Below, in pieces: positions 16,931-24,539 of a stretch of DNA of 64,000 nucleotides. A program made the position numbers and the translations under genes. A model generated the notes under the pieces. That model had not been told where the DNA came from. It worked only from the letters and a program-made list of their open reading frames with translations, and made no database searches. The stretch spans positions 2,713,001-2,777,000 of the forward strand of contig NZ_AP022829.1 of NCBI RefSeq assembly GCF_011405655.1, read 5' to 3'. The stretch is from Adlercreutzia hattorii (GTDB lineage Bacteria; Actinomycetota; Coriobacteriia; Coriobacteriales; Eggerthellaceae). The stretch's first letter is position 1; each line of letters starts with the position of its first letter.

Positions 16931-18338
16931 CGTAGGGCTTGGTGCCGCGGATGGTGTTTTTGTAGGCGGGGCGGATGATGCGCTTGCCGGCGGCAATCTC
17001 CTCGAAGCGGTGGGCGGCCCAGCCGGCCATGCGGGCACAGGCGAACAGGGGGGTGAACAGGTCCTCAGGGATGCCCATCATCGAATAGATGAAGCCGGAG
17101 TACATGTCCACATTCGCACACAGCTCCTTGGTTGAGCCCTTCTCGCGGGCGAACACCTCAGGCGTCAAACGCTCGATGGACTTCAGCAGGTTCAGCTCGG
17201 CCTCATATTCCGTGCCAGCGGCCAGCTGTTCGGCGAAACGCTTTCCGATGACGGCGCGCGGGTCGCTCAAAGTGTACACCGCGTGCCCCATGCCGTAGAC
17301 GAGTCCCGTGCCGTCGTAGGCCTGCTTGTTCACGATCTTCGCCAGGTAGGCGGCCACCTCGTCGTCATCTTCCCAATTCTTCACGTTCTCCTTGATTTCC
17401 GCCTGCATGGCGCGCACCTGATGGTTCGCGCCGCCGTGGCGATGCCCCTTCAGCGAACCGAAAGCCGCCGCGTAGGTGGAATAGGGGTCAGTGTCCGCCG
17501 AGGACAGCACATGGGTCGTAAACGACGAGTTGTTGCCGCCGCCGTGCTCGGCGTGCAGGCACAGCATGATGTCGAGCATGCGGGCCTCTTCCGGTGCGAA
17601 CGAGCGGTCGGGGCGCAGCATGGAAAGGATGGTCTCGGCCGTGGACTGTCCGGGCACGAAGCGGTGCATGATCATGGATTCGTGGTTGAAGGCGGCCTGC
17701 TTGGCGTAGTAGGCCAGCACCATGATGCGCGGCAGGCGGCTGATGAGCGAGAGCGCTGTGTGAATCTCGTGCTCGGGAGAGCGGTCCTCGGCGGACTCGT
17801 CGGCCGCGTACAGGCGCAGGATGGAACGAGCCATCATGTTCATGAGATCGGGCGAGGTATCCACCATAAGCGTGCTGGCGGTGAACCCGTCGGGCAGCTC
17901 GCGCTGGGAATCGATCACTTCCACGAAGCGGTTGAGACGCTCCTGCGTCGGCAGCTCGCCCATGAGCAGCAGATAGGCCACCTCTTCGAAAGCGAAGCGG
18001 CGCGTCGGATCCAAATCGCCCAGAAGGTCGTAAAGGTCGTAGCCGCGCAGGCGCAGCGAGCCCTCGGCCGGCATCTTCTCGCCGTCGGACATCACGTAAC
18101 CGTGAACATTAGAGATATTGGTCATACCCGCGAGCACGCCCGTGCCGTCGGCGTTGCGCAGGCCGCGCTTCACATCGTGCTGCGCATACAGCGCCGGATC
18201 GATAGCGTTCACCTGGTAGAAGTTCTCGTACAGGCGCACGCGGCGAGCCTCGTCGTCGCTGATCTCGATGGGCTCGACCTCGTCGATTTCGGCATGGTTG
18301 TCCACGCGGATGACGGCTTCATCTATTTCCATGGCCAT
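16911..18338 (-). CDS. gltA: Citrate synthase (citrate/2-methylcitrate synthase family)
   Basis: A cytoplasmic enzyme of 475 aa condensing acetyl-CoA and oxaloacetate. The regions RLRGYDLYDLLGD, LHAEHGGGNNSSFTTHVLSS and GHRHGGANHQV contain the conserved catalytic histidines, and GLVYGMGHAVY and the PVFACARM-like C-terminal region match the family. It is slightly longer than the usual 370-430 aa because of an acidic N-terminal extension of about 40 residues. The start at 18338 has GGAGG 7 nt upstream; a second ATG two codons on is possible. It stands alone between two tRNA genes. A methylcitrate role cannot be excluded from sequence. Confidence 0.93.
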   Translation of the reverse strand: MAMEIDEAVIRVDNHAEIDEVEPIEISDDEARRVRLYENFYQVNAIDPALYAQHDVKRGLRNADGTGVLAGMTNISNVHGYVMSDGEKMPAEGSLRLRGYDLYDLLGDLDPTRRFAFEEVAYLLLMGELPTQERLNRFVEVIDSQRELPDGFTASTLMVDTSPDLMNMMARSILRLYAADESAEDRSPEHEIHTALSLISRLPRIMVLAYYAKQAAFNHESMIMHRFVPGQSTAETILSMLRPDRSFAPEEARMLDIMLCLHAEHGGGNNSSFTTHVLSSADTDPYSTYAAAFGSLKGHRHGGANHQVRAMQAEIKENVKNWEDDDEVAAYLAKIVNKQAYDGTGLVYGMGHAVYTLSDPRAVIGKRFAEQLAAGTEYEAELNLLKSIERLTPEVFAREKGSTKELCANVDMYSGFIYSMMGIPEDLFTPLFACARMAGWAAHRFEEIAAGKRIIRPAYKNTIRGTKPYVPIERR

Positions 18339-18451
18339 GGGGCACCCTCCCGGAAAATGGTCGCTACACGGGTATCGGACTATTCTAACGCCTGCCGCGC
18401 CCCCTACAGGCGGGGGTACGCTCCGCCGCCGCCCCGCGCGGCGAACGGCGC

Positions 18452-18472
18452 ATTTTCAAAAAAGTTGAAAAT
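18452..18472. promoter_or_regulatory. Perfect AT-rich inverted repeat before tRNA-Arg promoter
   Basis: ATTTTCAA, 5 nt, TTGAAAAT, ending 5 bp before the -35 box at 18478. It could be an operator or an UP-element-like site for the tRNA, or belong to the divergent gltA promoter. Confidence 0.45.
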
Positions 18473-18477
18473 TCTCG

Positions 18478-18507
18478 TTGACAAGGCTTTGGGGCCATGG
18501 TTAAATA
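18478..18507 (+). promoter_or_regulatory. Promoter of tRNA-Arg(ACG)
   Basis: Consensus TTGACA at 18478-18483, an 18-bp spacer and TAAATA at 18502-18507, with the start expected near 18514, about 13 nt before the tRNA. Confidence 0.75.
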
Positions 18508-18526
18508 GTCGTTGCTGTTCGGAAGT

Positions 18527-18603
18527 GCGCCGTTACCTCAGCTGGATAGAGGGACTGACTACGAATCAGTACGTCGGGGGTTCGAATCCCTCACGGCGCA
18601 CCA
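18527..18603 (+). tRNA. tRNA-Arg(ACG)
   Basis: Acceptor arms GCGCCGT / ACGGCGC, anticodon stem ACTGA/TCAGT with loop CTACGAA (anticodon ACG), GGTTCGAATCC T-arm and encoded CCA at 18601-18603. A34 is the substrate of TadA, encoded 2.2 kb upstream. Confidence 0.96.
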
Positions 18604-18628
18604 TTTTAGATCGTTCAGAACAGAATAG

Positions 18629-18654
18629 AAGCCGCCTCGAGCGGTTCTTTTTTT
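18629..18654 (+). terminator. Terminator of tRNA-Arg(ACG)
   Basis: GCCGC, loop CTCGA, GCGGT/TC and a run of seven T. The stem is short but GC-rich. Confidence 0.7.
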
Positions 18655-18871
18655 GTCAGGCCAAGGAAAGGAACGTACTTGAAGGTTCGAAAATCGAAAC
18701 CTCACAGTATGTAGACTTCCGGCTTCTCGCCTCCGCGCGGTCGTCGGAAGGGACGACTGCCGAGCATCAACCATCGCCTTGGGCGCCACTGCGCTTACGT
18801 TCGCACCGTCAGCGACCCGCGCACGCTGCCCCGCCCCGATGCACTGATGCCCACCGCACGGAGGAACGCAC

Positions 18872-20239
18872 ATGCTCTATCTTTCTCAAATGATCGGCGA
18901 GCCCGTGGTCGACGCCCAAGGCGAGCGACTCGGCACCATATCCGACCTGGCCATTTCCACGGGCGAGGTCTTTCCGCGCATCACGAGCCTGGCCTTCCAG
19001 GGGCCCGGGCGCGTGCCGTTCATGATCTCGTGGCGCAAGTACGTCGACACCTTCGACGACGACGGCATCACGCTGTCGGTGGACGCCCACGACATCCGCT
19101 TCAGCTACCTGCAGCCAGACGAGGTGCTGCTGGCCCGCGACCTTATGGACCGCCAGATCGTCGACACCCAGGGCCTTAAGGTCGTGCGCGTGAACGACCT
19201 TAAGCTCTCGCAATCCGGCACGCAGTTGCGCCTGCTCGGTGCCGAGGTGGGCGTGCGTGGCATCCTGCGCGGGCTGCATCCGCTGCTGGAAAAGGCCGTC
19301 GTGAACGTGGCGAAGCTCTTCCACAAGAAGGTGGACGAGCAGCTCATCGCCTGGAACTACATGGATCTGCTCGACCGCGACCTGTCCGAAGTGCAGCTGT
19401 CGGTGACCCACCGCCGCTTGGACGAGCTGCACCCCGCCGACGTAGCCGACATCCTGGAGCAGCTGGACCCCCAGCAGCGCGCCAGTGTGTTCGCCCATTT
19501 GGACGACAGCCGCGCCACCGAGGCCATCTCCGAGATGGAAGACGAGTACCAGGCCGAGTTCATCGACGACTTGCCCGACGCGCGGGCCGCCGAGCTCATC
19601 GGCAACATGGATCCGGACGACGCCGCCGACATCGTGCGCGACCTTCCCTACGAGAAGGCCGAGACCCTTTTGCGCCTCATGGGCGTGGAAGACGCCGCGG
19701 AAATCCGCCGCCTGCTCGGTTACAAGGACGGCACCGCCGGCGGCATGATGACCACCCAGTTCGTCTCCGTGCCGAAGACGGCCACCGTGGCTGACACCAT
19801 CGAAGTGCTGCGCGCGCTGCCCGAGGATCATCCGACGGTGCACTACGTGTACATCACCGACGAGTACGGCAAGCTGCTCGGCGTGAACTCCCTGCGCACG
19901 CTCGTTCTGTACAACGCCGACCGCCTCATGGGCGACATCATGTACGACGACATCATCAGCTGCCTTCCCTCCGAGGAAGAGGAGGACGTGGCCGCCGACA
20001 TCTTCAAGTACGACATCCCGGCCATGCCCGTGGTGGACGAGCACGGCACCCTGCTCGGCATCGTCACCACCGACGACGCCTGGGACGCCATCGAGGACGA
20101 TGTGGCGGGCGACAAGACGAAGATGAATGTGCTGTCGATTGCCGGCATTACCGTCGCGTCTCTCATGGGCCTGTTCCTTTACTCGCTGATTTTGCTGCAA
20201 CTGGCGGGCTCGCTGCATCTCGGCGGCCTGCACTACTAG
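18872..20239 (+). CDS. PRC-barrel / MgtE N-terminal / CBS-pair protein with one TM helix
   Basis: A protein of 455 aa. A PRC-barrel-like N-terminus (about 1-80: IGEPVVDAQGERLGTISDLA) and a second similar unit (about 85-130) are followed by an MgtE_N superhelical domain (about 185-295; HPADVADILEQLDPQQRA, MDPDDAADIVRDLPYEKAE), a CBS pair (about 296-425) and a single C-terminal helix (about 433-453). The five-helix MgtE channel is absent, so it is not itself an MgtE channel. In MgtE the N and CBS domains sense cytosolic Mg2+. The next gene, 9 bp on, is an Nramp-type transporter, so this is probably its Mg2+-sensing regulatory partner. The start has GGAGG 7 nt upstream. Confidence 0.88.
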   Translation: MLYLSQMIGEPVVDAQGERLGTISDLAISTGEVFPRITSLAFQGPGRVPFMISWRKYVDTFDDDGITLSVDAHDIRFSYLQPDEVLLARDLMDRQIVDTQGLKVVRVNDLKLSQSGTQLRLLGAEVGVRGILRGLHPLLEKAVVNVAKLFHKKVDEQLIAWNYMDLLDRDLSEVQLSVTHRRLDELHPADVADILEQLDPQQRASVFAHLDDSRATEAISEMEDEYQAEFIDDLPDARAAELIGNMDPDDAADIVRDLPYEKAETLLRLMGVEDAAEIRRLLGYKDGTAGGMMTTQFVSVPKTATVADTIEVLRALPEDHPTVHYVYITDEYGKLLGVNSLRTLVLYNADRLMGDIMYDDIISCLPSEEEEDVAADIFKYDIPAMPVVDEHGTLLGIVTTDDAWDAIEDDVAGDKTKMNVLSIAGITVASLMGLFLYSLILLQLAGSLHLGGLHY

Positions 20240-20248
20240 GAGGCTGCC

Positions 20249-21610
20249 ATGAACGCGAAGGACATGCGCACAACGGCCGCCGGGCGCCTGGGCGCCGAAG
20301 AGAGCGCGCGGCACCAGGCAGCCGAGGAGATCGCCGATACGGGCATTCCCGCCGGCGAGCAGATCGGCCCCACCGCGACGAAAAAGCCGTCGAAGCTACT
20401 GCTGGTGCTGGCGGCCATGGGCCCCGGCGTCGTGACCGCCATGGCCGGCAACGACGCCGGCGGCATCTCCACCTATTCCACGGCCGGCGCGAACTTCGGC
20501 TTCGGCACCCTGTGGGTCATCCCCATCATGTGCGTGCTGCTCGCCGTCGTGGAGACCACGGCCGGCCGCATGGGCGCCGTCACGGGCAAGGGCTTCGCCG
20601 CGCTCATCCGCGAGCGCTTCGGCATCCGCATCGCCGCCTTCGCCATGCTGGCGCTTCTGGTGGGCAACGTGGCCACGACGTTCTCCGAATTCGCCGGCAT
20701 CGCCTCGGGCATGGAGATGTTCGGCGTGTCGAAGTACATCTCGGTACCCGTGGCGGCCTTGGGCGTGTGGCTGCTCGTGGTGGGCGGCTCCTACAAGCGC
20801 GTGCAGCGGGTGTTCCTCGGGCTGTCGCTGGTGTTTCTCACCTATGTGGTGGCGGCGTTCCTCGCGCAACCGAACTGGGGCGAGGCGCTGCATGACACCG
20901 TGGTGCCCACCTTTGTCGGCGACGTGAGCTTCATCTCGCTCGTCATCGCCATGATCGGCACCACCATCGCGCCTTGGATGATGTTCTTCTCACAGAGCAA
21001 CGTGGTAGAGAAGGGCCTCACCCCTAAAGACCTCTTCTCGCAGAAAGCCGACGCCGTCTCCGGCACCATCGCCGCCTGCGTGGTGGCCTGGTTCATCATC
21101 GTGACCACAGGTGCGGTGCTCTTCCCCGCCGGCATCACCATTGACTCGGCGGCCGATGCCGCTGCGGCGCTCGCCCCCTTCGCCGGCCCCTACGCCGAGG
21201 CGCTCTTCGCCGTGGGGCTCATCGCGGCGTCGTTTCTGGCCGCCTGCGTGCTGCCGCTGACGACCGCATTTGTCATCTGCGAGGCCTTCGGCTGGGAAGC
21301 GGGCGTGTCCTTCAAATGGCGCGAGGCCCCCACGTTCAAGTCCATCTTCACCTTCGTGATCGCGTTCTCGGCCATCGTGGTGCTCATTCCCGACGTGAAC
21401 CTTTTGGGCATGATGCTGACGGCCCAGTTCGTCAACGGCGTGATTCTGCCCATCCTGCTGGCACTCATGGCCATCATCTCGGCGGACAAGTACATCATGG
21501 GCGACTACCGAAGCGGGCGCGTGTCGAAGGTGCTTCTGTGGGCCACCGTCGGTGTGGTGGCGGCGCTCACCGTGGCGTTGCTCGTGATGCAGGTGCTGGG
21601 ACTCGCGTAA
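20249..21610 (+). CDS. Nramp (SLC11)-family transporter, probably the Mg2+-type NRMT subgroup
   Basis: A transporter of 453 aa with about eleven helices. In classical Nramp the metal site is DPGN in TM1 and an A-x-x-M-P-H segment in TM6. Here TM1 reads NDAGG (Asp69 kept, Gly72 in place of Asn) and TM6 reads GTTIAPW (Thr238 and Ala241 in place of Ala and Met, Trp in place of His). Loss of the soft Met ligand is the feature of the Nramp-related magnesium transporters characterised from Eggerthella lenta, so Mg2+ uptake is more likely than Mn2+/Fe2+. A 50-residue soluble N-terminus precedes TM1. AGGAGG precedes the ATG. It is co-transcribed with the MgtE_N/CBS protein. Confidence 0.88.
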   Translation: MNAKDMRTTAAGRLGAEESARHQAAEEIADTGIPAGEQIGPTATKKPSKLLLVLAAMGPGVVTAMAGNDAGGISTYSTAGANFGFGTLWVIPIMCVLLAVVETTAGRMGAVTGKGFAALIRERFGIRIAAFAMLALLVGNVATTFSEFAGIASGMEMFGVSKYISVPVAALGVWLLVVGGSYKRVQRVFLGLSLVFLTYVVAAFLAQPNWGEALHDTVVPTFVGDVSFISLVIAMIGTTIAPWMMFFSQSNVVEKGLTPKDLFSQKADAVSGTIAACVVAWFIIVTTGAVLFPAGITIDSAADAAAALAPFAGPYAEALFAVGLIAASFLAACVLPLTTAFVICEAFGWEAGVSFKWREAPTFKSIFTFVIAFSAIVVLIPDVNLLGMMLTAQFVNGVILPILLALMAIISADKYIMGDYRSGRVSKVLLWATVGVVAALTVALLVMQVLGLA

Positions 21611-21915
21611 CCGTCCGTTCCGTGCGCCCGTCCGTTCCGCCTCTCCTGCCGGCTTCCTTGCGCTCCCCCTCCCCACTTAAACGCTCATCGATTACTGAAT
21701 TCAACAGGGTGTTTACGTAAGCGAATCGGTGCGCTCATCGTTTGGTACATCCCTTGTATTTGCGTTTTGCGGCTCGCATACTGCTAAGTGCCGGGAACAA
21801 AAAAGGACCGCTCCCGACACACCTGCGGGTGACGCAACGTCGGCACGGGCCGTTCGTTCGCGTCGATGGAGCGCAAGCTGCAGACCCGTAGGCGTTTACA
21901 CGTTAGGAGGCTGCA
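21611..21915. other. Intergenic region upstream of the Rrf2 gene
   Basis: A 305-bp stretch without a gene. It holds a candidate promoter (21754-21782) and otherwise nothing I recognise; no clear terminator follows the Nramp gene. Confidence 0.6.
21754..21782 (+). promoter_or_regulatory. Candidate promoter of the Rrf2 gene
   Basis: TTGTAT at 21754-21759, a 17-bp spacer and CATACT at 21777-21782, giving a leader of about 125 nt before the GTG at 21916. Confidence 0.45.
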
Positions 21916-22401
21916 GTGCAATTCAAAGCATCAACAGATTATGGACTGCGCGCCGTCTTGTACCTGGCCGCGCAGGGGCACACCTGCTCGTCGAAGGATA
22001 TCGCCCAGGACATGTCGATCCCCCGCGACTACCTCATTCAGCTCGCGCAGCTTTTGCGCAATGCCGGCATCATCGAGGCGAGGCCCGGCAAGCACGGCGG
22101 CTATCGTTTGGCCAACGACCCCTCGAAGATCACCCTACTGCAAGTGGTGAACGCGCTGGACGACGACGCCAAGGACACGACGCGCACCCGTCGCAAGGAT
22201 CGCGCCGATGCGTCCATGGTGCAAGGCATCAAGCAAGCGTACGATCTGGTTCTCACCGGCTACGACGCCTATTTCGACAGCATCACGCTGCAAATGCTGC
22301 TGGACGCGTCCCAGGATGAGTCCATGGGCAAGGAATTTCTGGCCGGGCGCCTCATCGCCGAGAGCCAGCGCCTGCTCGCCGAAGCTGCTGCGGCGGCGTA
22401 A
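21916..22401 (+). CDS. Rrf2-family transcriptional regulator
   Basis: A protein of 161 aa with an N-terminal winged helix typical of Rrf2 (MQFKASTDYGLRAVLYLAAQ, SSKDIAQDMSIPRDYLIQLA, HGGYRLANDPSKITLLQVVNAL). The three-cysteine cluster that holds the Fe-S centre in IscR and NsrR is missing (one Cys only, near residue 24), so it is not an Fe-S sensor of that kind. A helical Ala-rich C-terminus probably dimerises. The start is GTG at 21916 with AGGAGG upstream. It stands alone and ends in a strong terminator; its targets are unknown. Confidence 0.9.
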   Translation: MQFKASTDYGLRAVLYLAAQGHTCSSKDIAQDMSIPRDYLIQLAQLLRNAGIIEARPGKHGGYRLANDPSKITLLQVVNALDDDAKDTTRTRRKDRADASMVQGIKQAYDLVLTGYDAYFDSITLQMLLDASQDESMGKEFLAGRLIAESQRLLAEAAAAA

Positions 22402-22448
22402 GCAACCGAACGGCGGACGGTCTGCCGCATTCCATAGCCGACCAACGA

Positions 22449-22477
22449 AGAAGGCCCCAGGTTGGGGCCTTCTTTCT
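22449..22477 (+). terminator. Terminator of the Rrf2 gene
   Basis: A perfect 11-bp stem AGAAGGCCCCA / TGGGGCCTTCT with a 3-nt loop and a short T run. Confidence 0.88.
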
Positions 22478-22519
22478 GCGTCGTTGCGCCAGGTCATCAA
22501 TCCGTTGTTGGCTCGCTTT

Positions 22520-22597
22520 GTAGGGGCAGACCTTGGTCTGCCCTCCCGACAAGAGAGATCATCCCCGTTGAGAGGGGCGACCAAGGTCGCTCCCTAC
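22520..22597. repeat. Palindromic interspersed-type repeat
   Basis: Arms at 22520-22543 and 22574-22597 are inverted copies matching at 19 of 24 positions, beginning GTAGGG and ending CCCTAC, and each arm is itself a small hairpin (GACCTTGGTC and GACCAAGGTC). The form is that of the REP/MITE-like repeats scattered in many gut bacteria. It lies just beyond the nhaC stop and could also help end its transcript. Confidence 0.65.
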
Positions 22598-22620
22598 GGA
22601 TTCAGCCAGCGGGATCGATC

Positions 22621-24267
22621 TTACGCCTTCGCCTTCTTCGACGCCTCCATGCGCACGAGCACCAGCACGGCGATCACGATGAGCACCACGCCGAGCGCCA
22701 GCGAGATCCAGGGGTTCTTCGTGAAGCCGGCGATGATGTAGCCCACGAAGCACACGATCATGACCAGCGTGGCGTAGGGAATCTGCGTGGCCACATGGCG
22801 CAAGTGGTTGCACTTTGCGCCGGCCGAGGACAGGATGGTCGTATCGGAGATGGGCGAGATGTGGTCGCCGTACACTGCGCCGGCCAGCGCCGCGCCCACA
22901 GCCACGAGGAACAGCGGATCGTCGGCTGCGAACACGCCGATAATGATGGGCAGAATAAGGGCGATGGTACCCCAGCTCGTACCCATGGCGAAACCGATGA
23001 AGGCCGCCACTACGAAAATGACGGCCGGCAGAAGGTCGAGACCCACGCCCAGGCCATTCAAGAAGCCGGAAACGAACTCGCCGGTGCCCAAGAGGTAGCG
23101 GCAGCATCCGCCGAGCGACCAGGCCAGCACGAGGATCATGATAGCGCCGATCATGGAGCGCACACCTTCCGACATGGCCTCCACGAAGCCGCCCAGGTTC
23201 ATGAGCTTGCGCGGCAGGAACATGCAAGCGGCCACCACGAGCGCCACGCAGGCGCCGATGCACAGGCCCATGACCGGATTCTCGCCGACCGCCGTGGCGA
23301 AGTCGACACCGCTGAAGAAGCCGCCCATGTACATCATGCCCAGAATGGAGAACACGATGAGCACCAAAATGGGCACGATAAGATCCCAGATGGTACCGCG
23401 CTCGGAGATGTTCAGGCCCTTGTACTCCTCAATGGCCCCGGCGGCGGCGTCGTCGATGTCGCCCTCCTCGGTCACCACCGTGGGGATGTTCGGCGCGCCT
23501 TCCAAATCGACCTGGGCCTTGTCGGCGATGCGGGCGAGCGAGACCGCCTCAAGCGCCGAACCCTCGGGGGGAATGCGCCCCTCGGCATCGGCCTGAGCCG
23601 CGGCCATAGGGCCGAAGTCCTTCTGCAGGAACAGCATGAAGAACACGAAGAAGATGGTCAGCAGCGCGTAGAAGTTGTAGGGGATGGAGGCCACGAAAGT
23701 GTTGAAGCCGTCCTCGCCCATATAGCCGCCCACAGCCACGGCCCACGAGGACACCGGTGCGATGATGCAGACCGGGGCCGCCGTGGAGTCGATGATCCAG
23801 GCGAGCTTCTCGTGGCTGACGCGGAACTTGTCCGTCACCGGGCGCATGACGGCGCCCACGGTGAGGCAGTTGAAGTAGTCGTCCACGAAGATGATGATGC
23901 CGAGCAGCGCCGTGAGAATCGAGGCCGCGCGGGCGTTCTTCACATGGGTGGTGACCCACTCCGCATAGGCGCGGGAGCCGCCCGCCGTGGCGATGACCAC
24001 GGTAAGCGCTCCCAGAAGCGCAAGGAACAAAAGCAGCGCCCCGTTGCCGGCTATCTGCTCGGCCATCATTTGGGGCACCATGGTGAACGAGGCGACGAGC
24101 TGCTCGCCACCGGCGCCGTTCAGCGTGAACTGGTAGATGATCATGCCCGTGAACACACCGATGGTCAGCGACGAATACACCTCCTTGGTGATGAGCGCCA
24201 GGACCAGTGCCAGAATCGGCGGCACGATGGACCACAGGCCCGTGGCAATGAGTTCGAACCCTTCCAT
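22621..24267 (-). CDS. NhaC-family Na+/H+ antiporter
   Basis: A membrane protein of 548 aa with about twelve helices of the NhaC/ArsB-like superfamily. It begins GLWSIVPPILALVLALITKE, as NhaC-family proteins do, and contains the paired segments IIFVDDYFNCLTVG and GTSWGTIALILPI plus GAALAGAVYGDHISPISDTT, which are family hallmarks. A hydrophilic loop of about 75 residues (about 215-290) lies between helices. It exchanges Na+ for H+ or for a small carboxylate; the exact substrate is open. AAGGAAGG precedes the ATG. It is followed by the SSS transporter gene on the same strand upstream, 272 bp away, with a terminator between. Confidence 0.9.
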   Translation of the reverse strand: MEGFELIATGLWSIVPPILALVLALITKEVYSSLTIGVFTGMIIYQFTLNGAGGEQLVASFTMVPQMMAEQIAGNGALLLFLALLGALTVVIATAGGSRAYAEWVTTHVKNARAASILTALLGIIIFVDDYFNCLTVGAVMRPVTDKFRVSHEKLAWIIDSTAAPVCIIAPVSSWAVAVGGYMGEDGFNTFVASIPYNFYALLTIFFVFFMLFLQKDFGPMAAAQADAEGRIPPEGSALEAVSLARIADKAQVDLEGAPNIPTVVTEEGDIDDAAAGAIEEYKGLNISERGTIWDLIVPILVLIVFSILGMMYMGGFFSGVDFATAVGENPVMGLCIGACVALVVAACMFLPRKLMNLGGFVEAMSEGVRSMIGAIMILVLAWSLGGCCRYLLGTGEFVSGFLNGLGVGLDLLPAVIFVVAAFIGFAMGTSWGTIALILPIIIGVFAADDPLFLVAVGAALAGAVYGDHISPISDTTILSSAGAKCNHLRHVATQIPYATLVMIVCFVGYIIAGFTKNPWISLALGVVLIVIAVLVLVRMEASKKAKA

Positions 24268-24469
24268 GACCTTCCTTCCTCAAGAGGCCGAGGGCATGAC
24301 ACCCGCGAACGCGCGACCCCGGAGCGCGATGCGAGCGCTCAGCGCGCGAATGCGCAATGCGAACGTTGCGAGCGCTCTGCACGTGACAACGAAACGCGGC
24401 CGTCGCCGGTGCCCTGCCCCCGGCCTTCTGGTGACAGAACAGCATAAGTATATCCGAGTTAGTCAGAGA

Positions 24470-24495
24470 AAAGTCCCGCGATCACACGGGACTTT
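24470..24495 (-). terminator. Terminator of the SSS symporter gene
   Basis: AAAGTCCCG, 8-nt loop, CGGGACTTT; on the minus strand it is followed by a T-rich TTTTCTCT. It lies 45 bp past the symporter stop. The rest of 24268-24539 has no gene. Confidence 0.8.
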
Positions 24496-24539
24496 CCAGG
24501 TTTCTCATCTTCAGTTGTGACGGTTGTGACTTTCCGCAC

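Noticed and set aside
16453-18603. tRNA genes as integration sites of a mobile island
   Set aside because: No integrase or repeated tRNA 3' end is seen beside any of the four tRNA genes.
18604-18871. Possible Mg2+ riboswitch in the leader of the Nramp operon
   Set aside because: I looked for M-box and yybP-ykoY-like conserved blocks and could not match them. A covariance-model search would be needed.
17283-18893. 536-codon + strand frame opposite citrate synthase
   Set aside because: It reads through the tRNA-Arg gene and its terminator and is a shadow of gltA.
21916-22401. IscR/NsrR-type Fe-S regulator
   Set aside because: The Rrf2 protein lacks the three clustered cysteines.
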